From Mixta hanseatica (GTDB lineage Bacteria > Pseudomonadota > Gammaproteobacteria > Enterobacterales > Enterobacteriaceae), in assembly GCF_023517775.1 (NCBI RefSeq), contig NZ_CP082904.1, forward strand, positions 248,001 through 312,000: a stretch of 64,000 nucleotides of DNA. Reading direction: 5' to 3'. The position numbers and the translations under genes are program-made. The notes under the pieces were generated by a model. It made no database searches, was not told the origin of the DNA, and worked only from the letters and a program-made list of their open reading frames with translations. Position 1 is the stretch's first letter, and the number at the start of each line of letters is the position of its first letter. Below, piece by piece: positions 55,287 to 64,000 of this stretch.

Positions 55287-56360
55287 ATGGCAGCAGTAAC
55301 CCTTCAGGCCGTCACCAAATCCTATGACGGCAGGCAGCAAATTATTCAGCCGCTGGATGTGGTCATTGGCGACGGCGAATTTATGGTGATGGTAGGGCCG
55401 TCCGGCTGCGGCAAATCAACGCTATTGCGTATGGTTGCCGGACTGGAGCGCGTCACCAGCGGTGATATTTATATTGATACGCAGCGGGTCACCGAACTGG
55501 AGCCGAAAGATCGCGGCATCGCGATGGTTTTCCAGAACTATGCGCTCTATCCGCATATGACGGTGGAAGAGAACATGGCGTACGGCCTGAAAATCCGCGG
55601 CATGGGGCGCGAACTGATCCGCCAGCGCGTGCTGGAAGCGGCTCGCAGTCTGGAGCTGGATGCGCTGTTGAAAAGGCGTCCGCGCGAACTCTCCGGCGGG
55701 CAGCGTCAGCGTGTGGCGATGGGGCGCGCCATTGTGCGTGAGCCGGCGGTTTTTCTGTTTGATGAACCGCTCTCTAACCTGGATGCGCGACTGCGCGTGC
55801 AGATGCGCCTGGAGCTACAGTTGCTGCATCGCCGCCTGCGTACCACCAGCCTCTATGTTACCCACGATCAGGTGGAAGCGATGACGTTGGCGGAACGGGT
55901 GATGGTGATGAATAAAGGCGTCGTCGAGCAGGTCGGCACGCCGGTTGAAGTATATGAGCGCCCGGCGACGCGCTTCGTCGCCAGCTTTATCGGCTCGCCG
56001 GCGATGAATCTGCTGGAAGGCAGCTTCAGCCACGACGGCAATGCCTTTGTGCTGGGCGAAAATCTGGCGCTGCCGCTGACCGTTGCCAAAATGCAGTGGG
56101 CGAACCAGGCGGCAACACTGGGCATTCGCCCGGAACATATAGCGCTTAGCAGCCGGGAAGCGGGCGGTATTCCGTTGGTGGTCGACACGCTGGAAATCCT
56201 CGGCGCGGATAATCTGGCGCACGGGAAATGGGGCGATCAACGCCTTGTGGTACGCTTACCGCATCTTGAGCGTCCCACGCCGGGCAGCACGCTTTGGCTG
56301 CATCTGCCCGCTGAGGCGCTACACTTTTTCTCGGCTAAACATGGAGCGCGTCTGGAATGA
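55287..56360 (+). CDS. ugpC: UgpC, glycerol-3-phosphate ABC ATPase
   Basis: 357-aa MalK-like ATPase: Walker [10 protein letters not shown], signature [14 protein letters not shown], Walker [12 protein letters not shown], switch [11 protein letters not shown], then a C-terminal regulatory OB-type domain ([10 protein letters not shown]). Overlaps ugpQ (ATGA). Confidence 0.95.
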   Translation: MAAVTLQAVTKSYDGRQQIIQPLDVVIGDGEFMVMVGPSGCGKSTLLRMVAGLERVTSGDIYIDTQRVTELEPKDRGIAMVFQNYALYPHMTVEENMAYGLKIRGMGRELIRQRVLEAARSLELDALLKRRPRELSGGQRQRVAMGRAIVREPAVFLFDEPLSNLDARLRVQMRLELQLLHRRLRTTSLYVTHDQVEAMTLAERVMVMNKGVVEQVGTPVEVYERPATRFVASFIGSPAMNLLEGSFSHDGNAFVLGENLALPLTVAKMQWANQAATLGIRPEHIALSSREAGGIPLVVDTLEILGADNLAHGKWGDQRLVVRLPHLERPTPGSTLWLHLPAEALHFFSAKHGARLE

Positions 56361-57094
56361 ATAAACAGTGGCCTTATCCACACATCGTCGCCCACCGGGG
56401 CGGCGGCAAGCTGGCGCCGGAAAACACGCTGGCGGCAATTGATACCGGCGCGCGTTATGGCCATACCATGATTGAATTCGATGCCAAGCTGTCGCGCGAT
56501 GAGCATATTTTCCTGCTGCACGACGATACGCTCGATCGTACCAGCAACGGCTGGGGTATTGCAGGTGAGCTGCCCTGGCATCAGCTGGCTCAGCTGGATG
56601 CCGGCGGCTGGTTTGGTAACGCCTTTAGCAACGAGCGGCTGCCGCTGCTGGAAGCCGTTGCGGCGCGCTGTCGTCAGCATCATTTGATGGCAAATATCGA
56701 AATTAAGCCGACCACTGGCTATGAAGCGCAAACAGGAAAAGCGATAGCGCTGGCGGCGCGTGAGCTATGGCAGGACCAAACCGCGCCGCTGCTCTCATCA
56801 TTTTCCGTGGTCGCGCTGGAGGCGGCGATGCAGGCTGCGCCGGAACTGCCGCGCGGCCTGCTGCTGGATGAATGGCATGAAGAGTGGCAAACAATGACAC
56901 AGGCGCTGGATTGCGTCTCAATTCATTTGAATCATCGTCTGCTGGATGCGGAGCGCACCGCCGCGATCAAACGGGCAGGGCTGAAAATCCTGGTGTATAC
57001 CGTTAATCAGCCTGAACGTGCGCGCGCACTGCTGGCATGGGGCGTGGATGCGATCTGTACCGATCGCATCGATATTATCGGCCCCGATTTTTAA
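56357..57094 (+). CDS. ugpQ: UgpQ, glycerophosphodiester phosphodiesterase
   Basis: 245-aa cytoplasmic GDPD that hydrolyses imported glycerophosphodiesters to glycerol-3-phosphate and alcohol. Active-site segments: [16 protein letters not shown] (with His/Arg and Glu), [30 protein letters not shown]. Last gene of the ugp operon, convergent with yhhA (3-bp gap). Confidence 0.95.
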   Translation: MNKQWPYPHIVAHRGGGKLAPENTLAAIDTGARYGHTMIEFDAKLSRDEHIFLLHDDTLDRTSNGWGIAGELPWHQLAQLDAGGWFGNAFSNERLPLLEAVAARCRQHHLMANIEIKPTTGYEAQTGKAIALAARELWQDQTAPLLSSFSVVALEAAMQAAPELPRGLLLDEWHEEWQTMTQALDCVSIHLNHRLLDAERTAAIKRAGLKILVYTVNQPERARALLAWGVDAICTDRIDIIGPDF

Positions 57095-57097
57095 GGA

Positions 57098-57403
57098 TTA
57101 TTGGGTATTGTTCTGATACACCGGCGGCGGCGTATTGCTGCCGGGCTGCGACTGTAAAACGCGCTGCTGCGTGCTGTTGCGCTGTTCCTGCATGCGACGC
57201 TGCATTTGCTGTGTCTGCTGCTGTTGATCCATGCGCAGTTTGTTTTGCTGTTGCATCTGACGCGTTTGCATCTGGCTTTGCAGACGCTGCTGGCTGGGAT
57301 TATAACCCGGCTGGTTAGGATTATTGTTATTATTATTATTCAACATATTCGCCATGCCGCTCAGCGGCAGCAGAGCGACAAAAACCATCAGTAGTTTTTT
57401 CAC
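57098..57403 (-). CDS. yhhA: YhhA, DUF2756 small exported protein
   Basis: 101-aa protein with a signal peptide (KKLLMVFVALLPLSGMA) followed by a run of seven Asn and a long Gln/Arg/Met-rich helix (MQQQNKLRMDQQQQ), typical of YhhA. Start at GTG 57403, preceded by AAGGAG; the frame runs upstream to 57454 without support. Periplasmic, function unknown. Located between ugpQ and ggt as in E. coli. Confidence 0.87.
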   Translation of the reverse strand: MKKLLMVFVALLPLSGMANMLNNNNNNNPNQPGYNPSQQRLQSQMQTRQMQQQNKLRMDQQQQTQQMQRRMQEQRNSTQQRVLQSQPGSNTPPPVYQNNTQ

Positions 57404-57606
57404 TTTATTTTCTCCTTCATTGGCAACGCGACGGAGACGACGCCGGAGCGGCATCGCTATGTGTTGCCACCCTTAAGTTTAACTCACCTTCAGCAATCGG
57501 CCCGCCGCCTGACGTTAATTTGCGTTAGGGCTCGCTTTTTGTGCTTATTTTGTGCAAGTTTAGGAAAAGTAAACACAATGTAAACAACAAGAAGACGGGT
57601 GATGAT

Positions 57607-59355
57607 ATGCAAAAGAAAGTGAAGGGATGGCGGTTTACCGCTGCGTTACTGACGCTGCTTTGGGGTGGGTCGGCGCTGGCGCTGGTACAAAACGCCCCGC
57701 CGGTTTCCTATGGTATTGAGGCGGATACCTTCCATCCGGTGCGGGCGACGCAGGGGATGGTGGCGTCAGTAGATGCGACCGCCACGCAGATTGGGGTGGA
57801 TATTTTGCGTCAGGGCGGGAATGCGGTGGATGCCGCCGTGGCAGTGGGCTTTGCGCTGGCGGTAACCCATCCGCAGGCGGGCAATCTGGGCGGCGGGGGC
57901 TTTATGCTGCTGCGCACCGCGTCCGGCCGCGCTACGGCTATCGATTTCCGTGAAATCGCGCCTGCCCGCGCTAGCCGGGATATGTTTTTGGATAAGCAGG
58001 GCAATGCGGACAGTAAACTCTCTCTGACCTCACCGCTGGCTTCCGGCACGCCGGGTACGGTAGCGGGCTTTGCGCTGGCGGCGAAGAAGTACGGTACGCT
58101 GCCGCTGAGCCAGCTGGTGCAGCCTGCTGTTGAGCTGGCGCGTAAGGGCATTATCGTGAACGACGCGCTGGCCGACGACCTGAATAGCTATGGCAAAGAG
58201 GTCCTGCTCGCTCATGACAACAGCAAAGCGATTTTCTTTAAGCCGGACGGGACGCCTTATCAAAAGGGCGAGCGCCTGGTGCAGAAGAATCTGGCGCACA
58301 GCCTGTCGTTGATCGCCAGGCAGGGTGCTGATGCCTTTTATAAAGGGGAAATAGCCGATCAGATCGCAGCGGAAATGGCGCAGCACGGTGGCCTGATTAG
58401 CAAAGCGGATTTAGCCAATTATCGCGCTGTTGAACGCCAGCCGATTAGCGGCAGCTATCGCGGATATGAAATCTATTCTATGCCACCGCCCTCTTCCGGC
58501 GGCATTCATATTGTGCAGATCCTGAATATCCTGGAAAACTTCGATCTGGCGAAAATGGGCTTTGGCAGCGCCGACGCGATGCAAGTTATCGCCGAGGCGG
58601 AGAAATATGCTTACGCCGACCGTTCGGAATATCTTGGCGATCCCGATTTTGTGAGGGTGCCGTGGCAGGCATTGACCAGCAAAGCGTATGCGAAATCGCT
58701 GGCGCAGCAGATTGATATCGCCAAAGCGCGCCCTTCGGAACAGATCAAACCGGGCAAACTGGAACCCTATGAGAGCAACCAGACCACGCACTTTTCGGTA
58801 GTGGATAAGCAGGGCAATGCGGTCGCGGTGACCTATACGCTGAATACCAACTTTGGCAGCGGTATTGTGGCGGGCAACAGCGGTATTCTGTTGAATAATG
58901 AGATGGATGATTTTTCCGCACGCCCCGGTACGCCAAACGTTTATGGTCTGGTCGGTGGAGAAGCTAATGCCGTTCAGCCGGGCAAACGCCCGCTTTCATC
59001 CATGTCGCCGACTATTGTGGCGAAGGATGGCAAAACCTGGTTGGTCACCGGCAGCCCGGGCGGCAGCCGGATTATCACCACCGTGCTGCAAATGGTGGTT
59101 AACAGTATCGATTTTGGCATGAACGTAGCCGAAGCGACCAACGCGCCGCGTTTCCATCATCAGTGGCTACCGGACCAGCTGCGCGTTGAGAAGGGTTTCA
59201 GTCCGGATACGCTCAAGCTGCTAAGCGCGAAAGGACAGAACGTCAAACTGTTACCGGCGATGGGCAGCACGCAAAGCATTATGATCGGGCCTGACGGTAC
59301 GCTGTATGGCGCGTCCGATCCGCGTACGGTCGATGATTTAACGGCAGGGTATTAA
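57607..59355 (+). CDS. ggt: Gamma-glutamyltranspeptidase
   Basis: 582-aa periplasmic enzyme that cleaves and transfers the gamma-glutamyl group of glutathione; matures by self-cleavage into large and small subunits. The N-terminal signal peptide ends around GGSALA. The cleavage/nucleophile Thr393 lies in NQTTHFSVVDKQGN; PLSSMSPT and TGSPGGSRI form the substrate pocket. ATG 57607 chosen on family length; the ribosome site is weak (GGGTGATGAT), and the frame extends to 57541. A stem-loop follows the stop. Confidence 0.94.
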   Translation: MQKKVKGWRFTAALLTLLWGGSALALVQNAPPVSYGIEADTFHPVRATQGMVASVDATATQIGVDILRQGGNAVDAAVAVGFALAVTHPQAGNLGGGGFMLLRTASGRATAIDFREIAPARASRDMFLDKQGNADSKLSLTSPLASGTPGTVAGFALAAKKYGTLPLSQLVQPAVELARKGIIVNDALADDLNSYGKEVLLAHDNSKAIFFKPDGTPYQKGERLVQKNLAHSLSLIARQGADAFYKGEIADQIAAEMAQHGGLISKADLANYRAVERQPISGSYRGYEIYSMPPPSSGGIHIVQILNILENFDLAKMGFGSADAMQVIAEAEKYAYADRSEYLGDPDFVRVPWQALTSKAYAKSLAQQIDIAKARPSEQIKPGKLEPYESNQTTHFSVVDKQGNAVAVTYTLNTNFGSGIVAGNSGILLNNEMDDFSARPGTPNVYGLVGGEANAVQPGKRPLSSMSPTIVAKDGKTWLVTGSPGGSRIITTVLQMVVNSIDFGMNVAEATNAPRFHHQWLPDQLRVEKGFSPDTLKLLSAKGQNVKLLPAMGSTQSIMIGPDGTLYGASDPRTVDDLTAGY

Positions 59356-59361
59356 TGGTTA

Positions 59362-59391
59362 GCCGTGTCGAAAGCTGAATTTCGGCACGGC
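59362..59391 (+). terminator. Stem-loop after ggt
   Basis: A 12-bp stem GCCGTGTCGAAA/TTTCGGCACGGC (one G.T pair) and 6-nt loop begin 6 bp after the ggt stop, without T-run; probable terminator. Confidence 0.6.
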
Positions 59392-59873
59392 GTAACGTAC
59401 AACAATATTGCTCATATTATCCCTCCGTTATCTGGCTGTTTTATCTATTACATTCACGTGGTTGCGTTAAAGAATAAATAAAATTAGTCGACTTTTTAGT
59501 GGAACCTTTGATTGTAAAAAAATGAGGCAGGCGTCGAATAACAGAAAATATATATTGATCTTGTGTGTTAAAATCGTTATTGGTTTTTCTGGATGCATGA
59601 AATAAATTTTAAAAGTCAAATTTCAGATTAATTAAGGCAACGAGTAATAGTTTATGCCAATTAACCGCAGTTCGATATTTTTTGTGTTATAATCTATTGA
59701 AATTAAATGAATAAAATAAAATTCACCTGAGTATTTATTTGCTATTAACTAATCGGGGCGCTAAAGGATGCTATTAACACTTTAAGAAAATAACATTCCC
59801 ATTAGATTGAATTATTTAAATCATAATCATTCACCTTATATATTTCATTAACTGCAAAGTATGGAAACCGCTA
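59392..59873. other. AT-rich intergenic region before the effector candidate
   Basis: About 480 bp, clearly richer in A+T than any neighbouring region and with many short stops in all frames. No gene was recognised. The composition change continues into the next two genes and marks an acquired segment. Several TATAAT-like stretches exist (e.g. TTATAATC near 59690), none assignable. Confidence 0.6.
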
Positions 59874-60410
59874 ATGAAAAAAGGAAAGCAAGGAAGCTTA
59901 CGCCTGATGACACCGGGCGAAATAAATATGGCTAAAACAATATTTGGTAATGCGATTATTTACTCTCGAGTTTGGATCCACTATGACAGCTACTTTCCTT
60001 TTGGCCTGCAGAGCCAAAATGTAGCGATGGCGCCCAACGGGGAGATATACATGCGTGACTATTTCTATGCGCATGACTTCTCAGCGATTTCCAACATTGA
60101 TAAACAGCATGCGTTTATCCATGAACTGACCCATGTCTGGCAATATCAGAAAGGGATGTGGGTCAGAACCCGCGGGCTTTTTAGCTGGGCAGCTAATTAT
60201 GATTATGATTTTTCAGGGAATAAGTATCTTCATGATTACACTATGGAACAGCAGGCGCAGATAGTAGCTGACTATTTTTTACTCTATCGGTATGGCTATA
60301 GCGTATGGAATGACGAGAAAGGTAAACTCGTTTCTTTTATTGGCACTAAACAAGACGGGATAAAAGCAGATTATGAACGTGTGTTAACTCATTTCCTCAG
60401 GCAACGATAA
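59874..60410 (+). CDS. Zincin-like T6SS/Vgr-related effector candidate
   Basis: 178 aa, no signal peptide. The pattern (LTPGEI-like start LMTPGEINMAKTIFG, YSRVWIHYDSYFPFGLQ, HELTHVWQYQKGMW, TMEQQAQIVADYF) matches the small Vgr-related/Rhs-labelled proteins found with VgrG genes of type VI secretion systems (recollection). HELTH (H83, E84, H87) is a zinc metallopeptidase motif, with E125 a possible third ligand. It is followed 1 bp later by a lipoprotein gene of the T6SS-immunity type, so a toxin/immunity pair is the best reading. No VgrG, PAAR or T6SS gene is in the window. An internal ATG (residue 12) is an alternative start. The substrate is unknown; a cell-wall or peptide target is possible. 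Confidence 0.75.
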   Translation: MKKGKQGSLRLMTPGEINMAKTIFGNAIIYSRVWIHYDSYFPFGLQSQNVAMAPNGEIYMRDYFYAHDFSAISNIDKQHAFIHELTHVWQYQKGMWVRTRGLFSWAANYDYDFSGNKYLHDYTMEQQAQIVADYFLLYRYGYSVWNDEKGKLVSFIGTKQDGIKADYERVLTHFLRQR

Positions 60411-60411
60411 A

Positions 60412-60891
60412 ATGTATAAATTACTTCTAATAGCATGTGCTTTTCTGATTAGCGGTTGCCCAGGGCCAAGGGATTATTTTCCACGGATCTGGCCCGCTCA
60501 GATAAGTATCAAAGATGGTAAACCATGCGTGACTGTGCAGCCGGAGGGTGACGAGAAAGTTCGCTCTGTAATGATTTATGAAATGACAGAAATGAATAAC
60601 CAAAGGCGTTTTGAATCAGAGCCTTATGCTGTCCGAGACGATGAATGTCTGGATATGAATGCTTATCCGTTTCGACTGAATACCGCTTACGTTATCTCTG
60701 TGACGCTCATATCAGAGAAAAAACGTCAGCGGGCATATTATAAATCGGCGAGAGGTTTTGTTACCCGCTTCCGTCTGTCTGAGGGCGCACACGGATTGCA
60801 GGTCGAAGAAGTGGAACCGGAGCCGCCGAACTGGGGCCTGCCAGCGAGATCGTCAGATGAGTTCGAACTCATCTCACCAGAGCAGCAATAA
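60412..60891 (+). CDS. Periplasmic lipoprotein, T6SS immunity candidate
   Basis: 159 aa. Signal peptide with lipobox LISGC (Cys16), then a small domain with PAQISIKDGKPCVTVQPEGDEKV and a second Cys later (DDECLDM). The layout corresponds to the putative T6SS immunity periplasmic lipoprotein family I remember from database annotation. Translation is coupled to the zincin gene (stop TAA 60408-60410, ATG 60412). Base composition is AT-rich like its partner. It probably neutralises the zincin effector in the periplasm (inference). Confidence 0.72.
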   Translation: MYKLLLIACAFLISGCPGPRDYFPRIWPAQISIKDGKPCVTVQPEGDEKVRSVMIYEMTEMNNQRRFESEPYAVRDDECLDMNAYPFRLNTAYVISVTLISEKKRQRAYYKSARGFVTRFRLSEGAHGLQVEEVEPEPPNWGLPARSSDEFELISPEQQ

Positions 60892-61005
60892 AAAAGCTTT
60901 ACAAATACGAATGATAATTATTACTATTGCCATGCACTCCAGCGAGGCCGGCATCGGACTCCCTGTGAAGGCACGACATTGCTCACATTGCTTCCAGTAT
61001 TTTTT

Positions 61006-61031
61006 AGCCAGCCAAGCGCTGGCTTTTTTTT
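61006..61031 (+). terminator. Terminator after the effector/immunity pair
   Basis: Stem AGCCAGC/GCTGGCT, 5-nt loop, eight T, about 115 bp after the lipoprotein stop. Confidence 0.85.
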
Positions 61032-61161
61032 GCTCTAAATTTACCAAAGAGTTTGGGTTTGCTCGCATCCCACATTCATTTTTTTTGAACAGAGGCGTGA
61101 AGTTTTTCAGCTATCATTCAATCCGCTCCGGCCCCAGACTAGAAAAAAACGTTGAGGAGCA

Positions 61162-61863
61162 TTGAACATGATTTACTTACGCAAAGCTGAAGAACGCGGT
61201 CATGCTAACCATGGTTGGCTGGACAGCTGGCACACCTTTTCATTCGCTAACTATTACGATGCCAACTTTATGGGCTTCTCGGCGCTGCGGGTGATTAACG
61301 AAGATGTGATCGCGGGCGGGCAGGGGTTCGGTACCCATCCTCATAAAGATATGGAAATTCTGACCTACGTGCTTTCCGGCACCGTAGAGCATCAGGACAG
61401 CATGGGTAATAAAGAGCAGATCCCGGCAGGCGAATTCCAGATTATGAGCGCTGGCACTGGCGTGCGTCATTCTGAATACAACGCCAGCAGCAGCGAGCCG
61501 CTGCATCTGTATCAGATCTGGATTATCCCGGAAAAAACCGGCATTGAGCCGCGTTACGATCAGCGCCGCTTTGTTGATGTACAGGGTCGACAGCTTATTC
61601 TGTCGCCGGATGCTCGTGAGGGGTCGCTGAAGGTTTATCAGGATATGACGCTGTCGCGCTGGGTACTGAAAGCGGGCGAGAGTGACAGCATTGCGCTCGA
61701 TCCGTCACGTCGCATCTGGATTCAGGTGGTTAAAGGCGAGGTGCAGGTTAATGACCAGACCATTGCTGCCAGCGATGCGTTGGCCATCTGGGAAGAAAGC
61801 GCGCTGGCGTTAAAAGCCAGCAGCGATGCAGAGATCCTGCTGTTCGATCTGCCGCCGGTTTAA
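61162..61863 (+). CDS. yhhW: YhhW, pirin-like quercetin 2,3-dioxygenase
   Basis: 233-aa bicupin of the pirin family. Metal ligands in THPHKDMEILTYVLSGTVEHQD (His, His, His, Glu across pieces) and GTGVRHSEYN. Near-identical layout to E. coli YhhW (231 aa), shown there to oxidise quercetin in vitro; physiological role unknown. GAGGAG ribosome site. It directly precedes gntR, as in E. coli. Confidence 0.95.
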   Translation: MNMIYLRKAEERGHANHGWLDSWHTFSFANYYDANFMGFSALRVINEDVIAGGQGFGTHPHKDMEILTYVLSGTVEHQDSMGNKEQIPAGEFQIMSAGTGVRHSEYNASSSEPLHLYQIWIIPEKTGIEPRYDQRRFVDVQGRQLILSPDAREGSLKVYQDMTLSRWVLKAGESDSIALDPSRRIWIQVVKGEVQVNDQTIAASDALAIWEESALALKASSDAEILLFDLPPV

Positions 61864-61873
61864 GCGTGTTTCA

Positions 61874-61908
61874 GGCCGCCATCGCATCCCGCCGGCGGCC
61901 TTTTTTTA
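61874..61908 (+). terminator. yhhW terminator
   Basis: GGCCGCC/GGCGGCC stem with a 13-nt loop and seven T, 10 bp after the yhhW stop. Confidence 0.85.
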
Positions 61909-62021
61909 TCTACGATTGATCAATGCGTCTGCTGCCTTTATCCGGGCGCGTTTTCCCTGCTCGTTACTGCTGCGGTTTTTTTGTAAACTCACTGTCATCT
62001 CCCTCTGGCCTGCGAATGATA

Positions 62022-63017
62022 ATGAAGAAAAAAAGACCCGTGCTTCAGGATGTTGCCGATCGCGTCGGCGTGACCAAAATGACCGTCAGCCGCTACCTCC
62101 GTAATCCGCAGCAGGTCTCCGCCGCGCTGGGCGCGCAAATCGCCGTGGTGCTGGATGAACTGGGCTACATTCCTAACCGTGCTCCCGATATGCTGTCTAA
62201 CGCCACCAGCCGCGCCATCGGCGTGCTGCTGCCTTCATTAACCAACCAGGTTTTCGCCGATGTGCTGCGCGGCATTGAAAGCGTAACCGATGCCGCAGGC
62301 TATCAGACACTGGTCGGCCATTTTGGCTATAACCCGGAAAAGGAACAGCTACAGCTGCGTTCGCTGCTGGGCTGGAATATCGACGGGCTGATCCTTACCG
62401 AACGCACCCACACGGCCGCCAGCCTGCGGATGATTGAAACCGCCGGCATTCCGGTGATTGAAATGATGGACAGCGTTTCGCCCTGCCTGGATATGGCGGT
62501 GGGCTTTGATAACGTTGAGGCGGCACGGCAAATGACGCAGGCGATTCTGGCGAAAGGGCATCGTCACACCGTTTATCTGGGCGCCAGGCTTGATGAACGC
62601 ACATTGCAAAAACAGCGGGGCTACGAACTGGCGATGCGTGAAGCGGGGCTGGAGCCACACAGCGTGATGATGGAAGAAGCCTCTTCTTTCAGTGCCGGCG
62701 CAATGTTGCTGTGTGAGGCGCGGCGGCGCCATCCGCAGACCGACAGCCTGTTCTGCACCAATGACGATTTGGCGATAGGTGCTATGTTTGAATGTCAGCG
62801 CCAGGGATTGCGCGTGCCGCAGCAAATGGCGATTGCAGGCTTTCACGGGCACGATATTGCGCATGTGGTGACGCCGCGCCTGGCCACGGTGCTGACGCCG
62901 CGCGATCGTATGGGACGTGAAGCCGCCGCGCTGCTGCTGGCGCGCATCGGTGGCGAAAGCCGTAAGCATCAGCCCGTGGATGTGGGATTTGAGATTCAGG
63001 AAGGGGAGAGCATCTGA
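62022..63017 (+). CDS. gntR: GntR, gluconate regulon repressor (LacI family)
   Basis: 331 aa, identical length to E. coli GntR. HTH KKRPVLQDVADRVGVTKMTVSRYLR at the N terminus; periplasmic-binding-like effector domain (GVLLPSLTNQVFADVLRGIE, FCTNDDLAIGAMFECQ, AGFHGHDI). ATG 62022 gives the conserved MKKKRPVL; ATG 62016 is 2 codons upstream and the frame extends to 61923. It represses gntK/gntU and the Entner-Doudoroff genes in the absence of gluconate. Confidence 0.95.
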   Translation: MKKKRPVLQDVADRVGVTKMTVSRYLRNPQQVSAALGAQIAVVLDELGYIPNRAPDMLSNATSRAIGVLLPSLTNQVFADVLRGIESVTDAAGYQTLVGHFGYNPEKEQLQLRSLLGWNIDGLILTERTHTAASLRMIETAGIPVIEMMDSVSPCLDMAVGFDNVEAARQMTQAILAKGHRHTVYLGARLDERTLQKQRGYELAMREAGLEPHSVMMEEASSFSAGAMLLCEARRRHPQTDSLFCTNDDLAIGAMFECQRQGLRVPQQMAIAGFHGHDIAHVVTPRLATVLTPRDRMGREAAALLLARIGGESRKHQPVDVGFEIQEGESI

Positions 63018-63110
63018 ATCTGGCGTTTTTTTGAACCCGCTCACAATTCCAGGCTTTTCCTGCCAGACAGGTTGCGCTGATGAACGCACGTACTGAGAAT
63101 GGGTGTGGCA

Positions 63111-63126
63111 ATGTTATCGGTAACAT
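63111..63126 (+). promoter_or_regulatory. GntR operator upstream of gntK
   Basis: ATGTTATCGGTAACAT, a nearly perfect palindrome matching the GntR consensus ATGTTACCGGTAACAT at 15 of 16 bases, 31 bp before the gntK start and within the likely promoter. Confidence 0.85.
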
Positions 63127-63156
63127 TTGCCTCTTCATCTGCCGGAGCTAACAACA

Positions 63157-63693
63157 ATGCAAAATCAGTCGCCGTCACATCACGTATTCATTTTGATGGG
63201 CGTATCAGGCAGCGGTAAATCTGCCGTTGCCTATGAAGTCTCGCACCAGCTGAAAACCGCGTTTCTCGATGGCGATTTTCTGCATCCACGCGCCAATATT
63301 GAAAAAATGGCCGAAGGTCATCCGCTGAATGATGACGACCGTCGCCCCTGGCTGCAGGCGGTGAACGATGCCGCCTTCGCCATGCAGCGTACCCAGGCCG
63401 TTTCGATCATCGTCTGCTCCGCCCTGAAAAAAAGCTATCGCGATATTCTGCGTCAGGGCAGTAACAACCTCTCCTTTATCTATCTGAAAGGTGAGTTCGC
63501 TACGATTGAAAGCCGCCTGAAGGCGCGTAAAGGCCATTTCTTTAAGCCGCAAATGCTGGTCTCTCAGTTCGATACGCTGGAAGAACCGGGCGCCGAGGAA
63601 AGCGATGTGCTGGTGGTGGATATTAATCACACCCTGCCGGATGTCGTTGCCGCCACCATCGCGACCATTGAGGGTGCGATCAAAAAGGATTAG
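63157..63693 (+). CDS. gntK: GntK, gluconokinase
   Basis: 178-aa kinase (E. coli 175) that phosphorylates gluconate to 6-phosphogluconate. P-loop GVSGSGKS, then FLDGDFLHPRANIEKMAEGHPLNDDDRRPWL in pieces, SALKKSYRD. GGAG lies 8 nt before ATG 63157; an earlier in-frame start at 63127 overlaps the operator. Regulated by GntR through 63111-63126; followed by gntU. Confidence 0.95.
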   Translation: MQNQSPSHHVFILMGVSGSGKSAVAYEVSHQLKTAFLDGDFLHPRANIEKMAEGHPLNDDDRRPWLQAVNDAAFAMQRTQAVSIIVCSALKKSYRDILRQGSNNLSFIYLKGEFATIESRLKARKGHFFKPQMLVSQFDTLEEPGAEESDVLVVDINHTLPDVVAATIATIEGAIKKD

Positions 63694-63702
63694 TTGTTTC
63701 TG

Positions 63703-64000
63703 ATGAGTACCGCAACCCTGGTTTTAACCGCGGCAGGTTCGGTTGTTCTGCTGCTTTTCCTGGTGATGAAGGCGCGTATGCACGCTTTTGTCGCTCTGAT
63801 ATTAGTCTCGTTTGGCGCCGGCCTGTTTTCCGGGATGCCGCTGGATAAAATTGCCGAAACCATGCAGAAAGGCATGGGCGGCACGCTCGGCTTTCTTGCC
63901 GTGGTGGTAGCGTTGGGCGCCATGTTCGGCAAGATCCTGCATGAAACGGGCGCGGTCGATCAAATCGCGATTCGCATGCTGAAATCGTTCGGTGAAAGTC
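63703..64000 (+). CDS. gntU: GntU, low-affinity gluconate permease (5' part)
   Basis: The first 99 codons of a GntP-family transporter; the window ends inside the gene. Membrane helices and the motifs VMKARMHAF, FGAGLFSGMPLDKIAETMQKG and LGAMFGKILHETGAVDQIA follow E. coli GntU. 9 bp after gntK, so one operon. Confidence 0.93.
   Translation, partial: MSTATLVLTAAGSVVLLLFLVMKARMHAFVALILVSFGAGLFSGMPLDKIAETMQKGMGGTLGFLAVVVALGAMFGKILHETGAVDQIAIRMLKSFGES

Noticed and set aside
60758..61165. 135-aa frame overlapping the end of the immunity candidate
   Set aside because: Its first half is an out-of-frame copy of the lipoprotein gene and it crosses a strong terminator (61006-61031).
1..64000. CRISPR arrays, tRNA/rRNA genes, insertion sequences, prophage
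   Set aside because: No regularly spaced repeats, no tRNA-like or rRNA segments and no complete transposase or phage genes were seen.

Overview
The window is a stretch of enterobacterial chromosome. Gene order over most of its length follows the E. coli yhhT-yhhS-dcrB-yhhQ-tusA-zntA-yhhN-yhhM-yhhL-rsmD-ftsYEX-rpoH-panM-livKHMGF-ugpBAECQ-yhhA-ggt-yhhW-gntRKU order. The protein sequences are close to, but clearly not, E. coli. A complete pqqABCDEF operon and a full inositol cluster point to Erwiniaceae (Mixta/Pantoea/Erwinia-like). That placement is inference, because no rRNA or phylogenetic marker search could be run. No tRNA, rRNA, CRISPR array, insertion sequence or prophage was recognised.

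Region by region. (1) 1-4.27 kb: the 3' part of a large autotransporter, an exported alpha/beta hydrolase and an overlapping M19 dipeptidase. (2) 4.28-10 kb: pqqA-F, a six-gene PQQ synthesis operon with a CRP-like site upstream and a hairpin after pqqA. (3) 10-21.7 kb: a GAF-GGDEF gene broken by one in-frame stop, hemB, a small heat-shock protein with a sigma-32-like promoter, an MBL-fold hydrolase, a zinc alcohol dehydrogenase, proP, uxuA with a divergent FadR-type regulator, yhhT and yhhS. (4) 21.8-34 kb: the inositol cluster iolI / iolA-iolB / iolR / iolC / iolD-G-H-E, which sits between yhhS and dcrB. It carries repeated TGAAAT/ATTTCA boxes in its control regions, and a remnant of an Rpn-family nuclease gene lies at its right edge. 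(5) 34.3-51.8 kb: conserved core genes (dcrB to livF), with a stand-alone trpC inserted between tusA and zntA and no livJ between rpoH and panM. (6) 51.8-59.4 kb: a strongly structured non-coding element, a phased array of Pho-box half-sites, the glycerol-3-phosphate ugp operon, yhhA and ggt. (7) 59.4-60.9 kb: an AT-rich island with a zincin-like T6SS/Vgr-related effector candidate and its lipoprotein immunity candidate. (8) 61.1-64 kb: yhhW, gntR, gntK and the start of gntU.

How the genes work together. The pqq operon makes the cofactor for periplasmic dehydrogenases such as glucose dehydrogenase, which yields gluconate; gntRKU takes up and phosphorylates gluconate. The iol genes convert myo-inositol to central metabolites through inosose, diketo-inositol, deoxyglucuronate and malonate semialdehyde. 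No inositol transporter and no separate iolJ aldolase are in the window, so IolC's fused C-terminal domain is the likely aldolase. liv and ugp are ABC uptake systems for branched-chain amino acids and glycerol-3-phosphate.

The items most worth a second look are the effector/immunity pair, the betaproteobacterial-looking trpC, the cruciform element before ugpB, and the shared operator-like boxes of the iol cluster.
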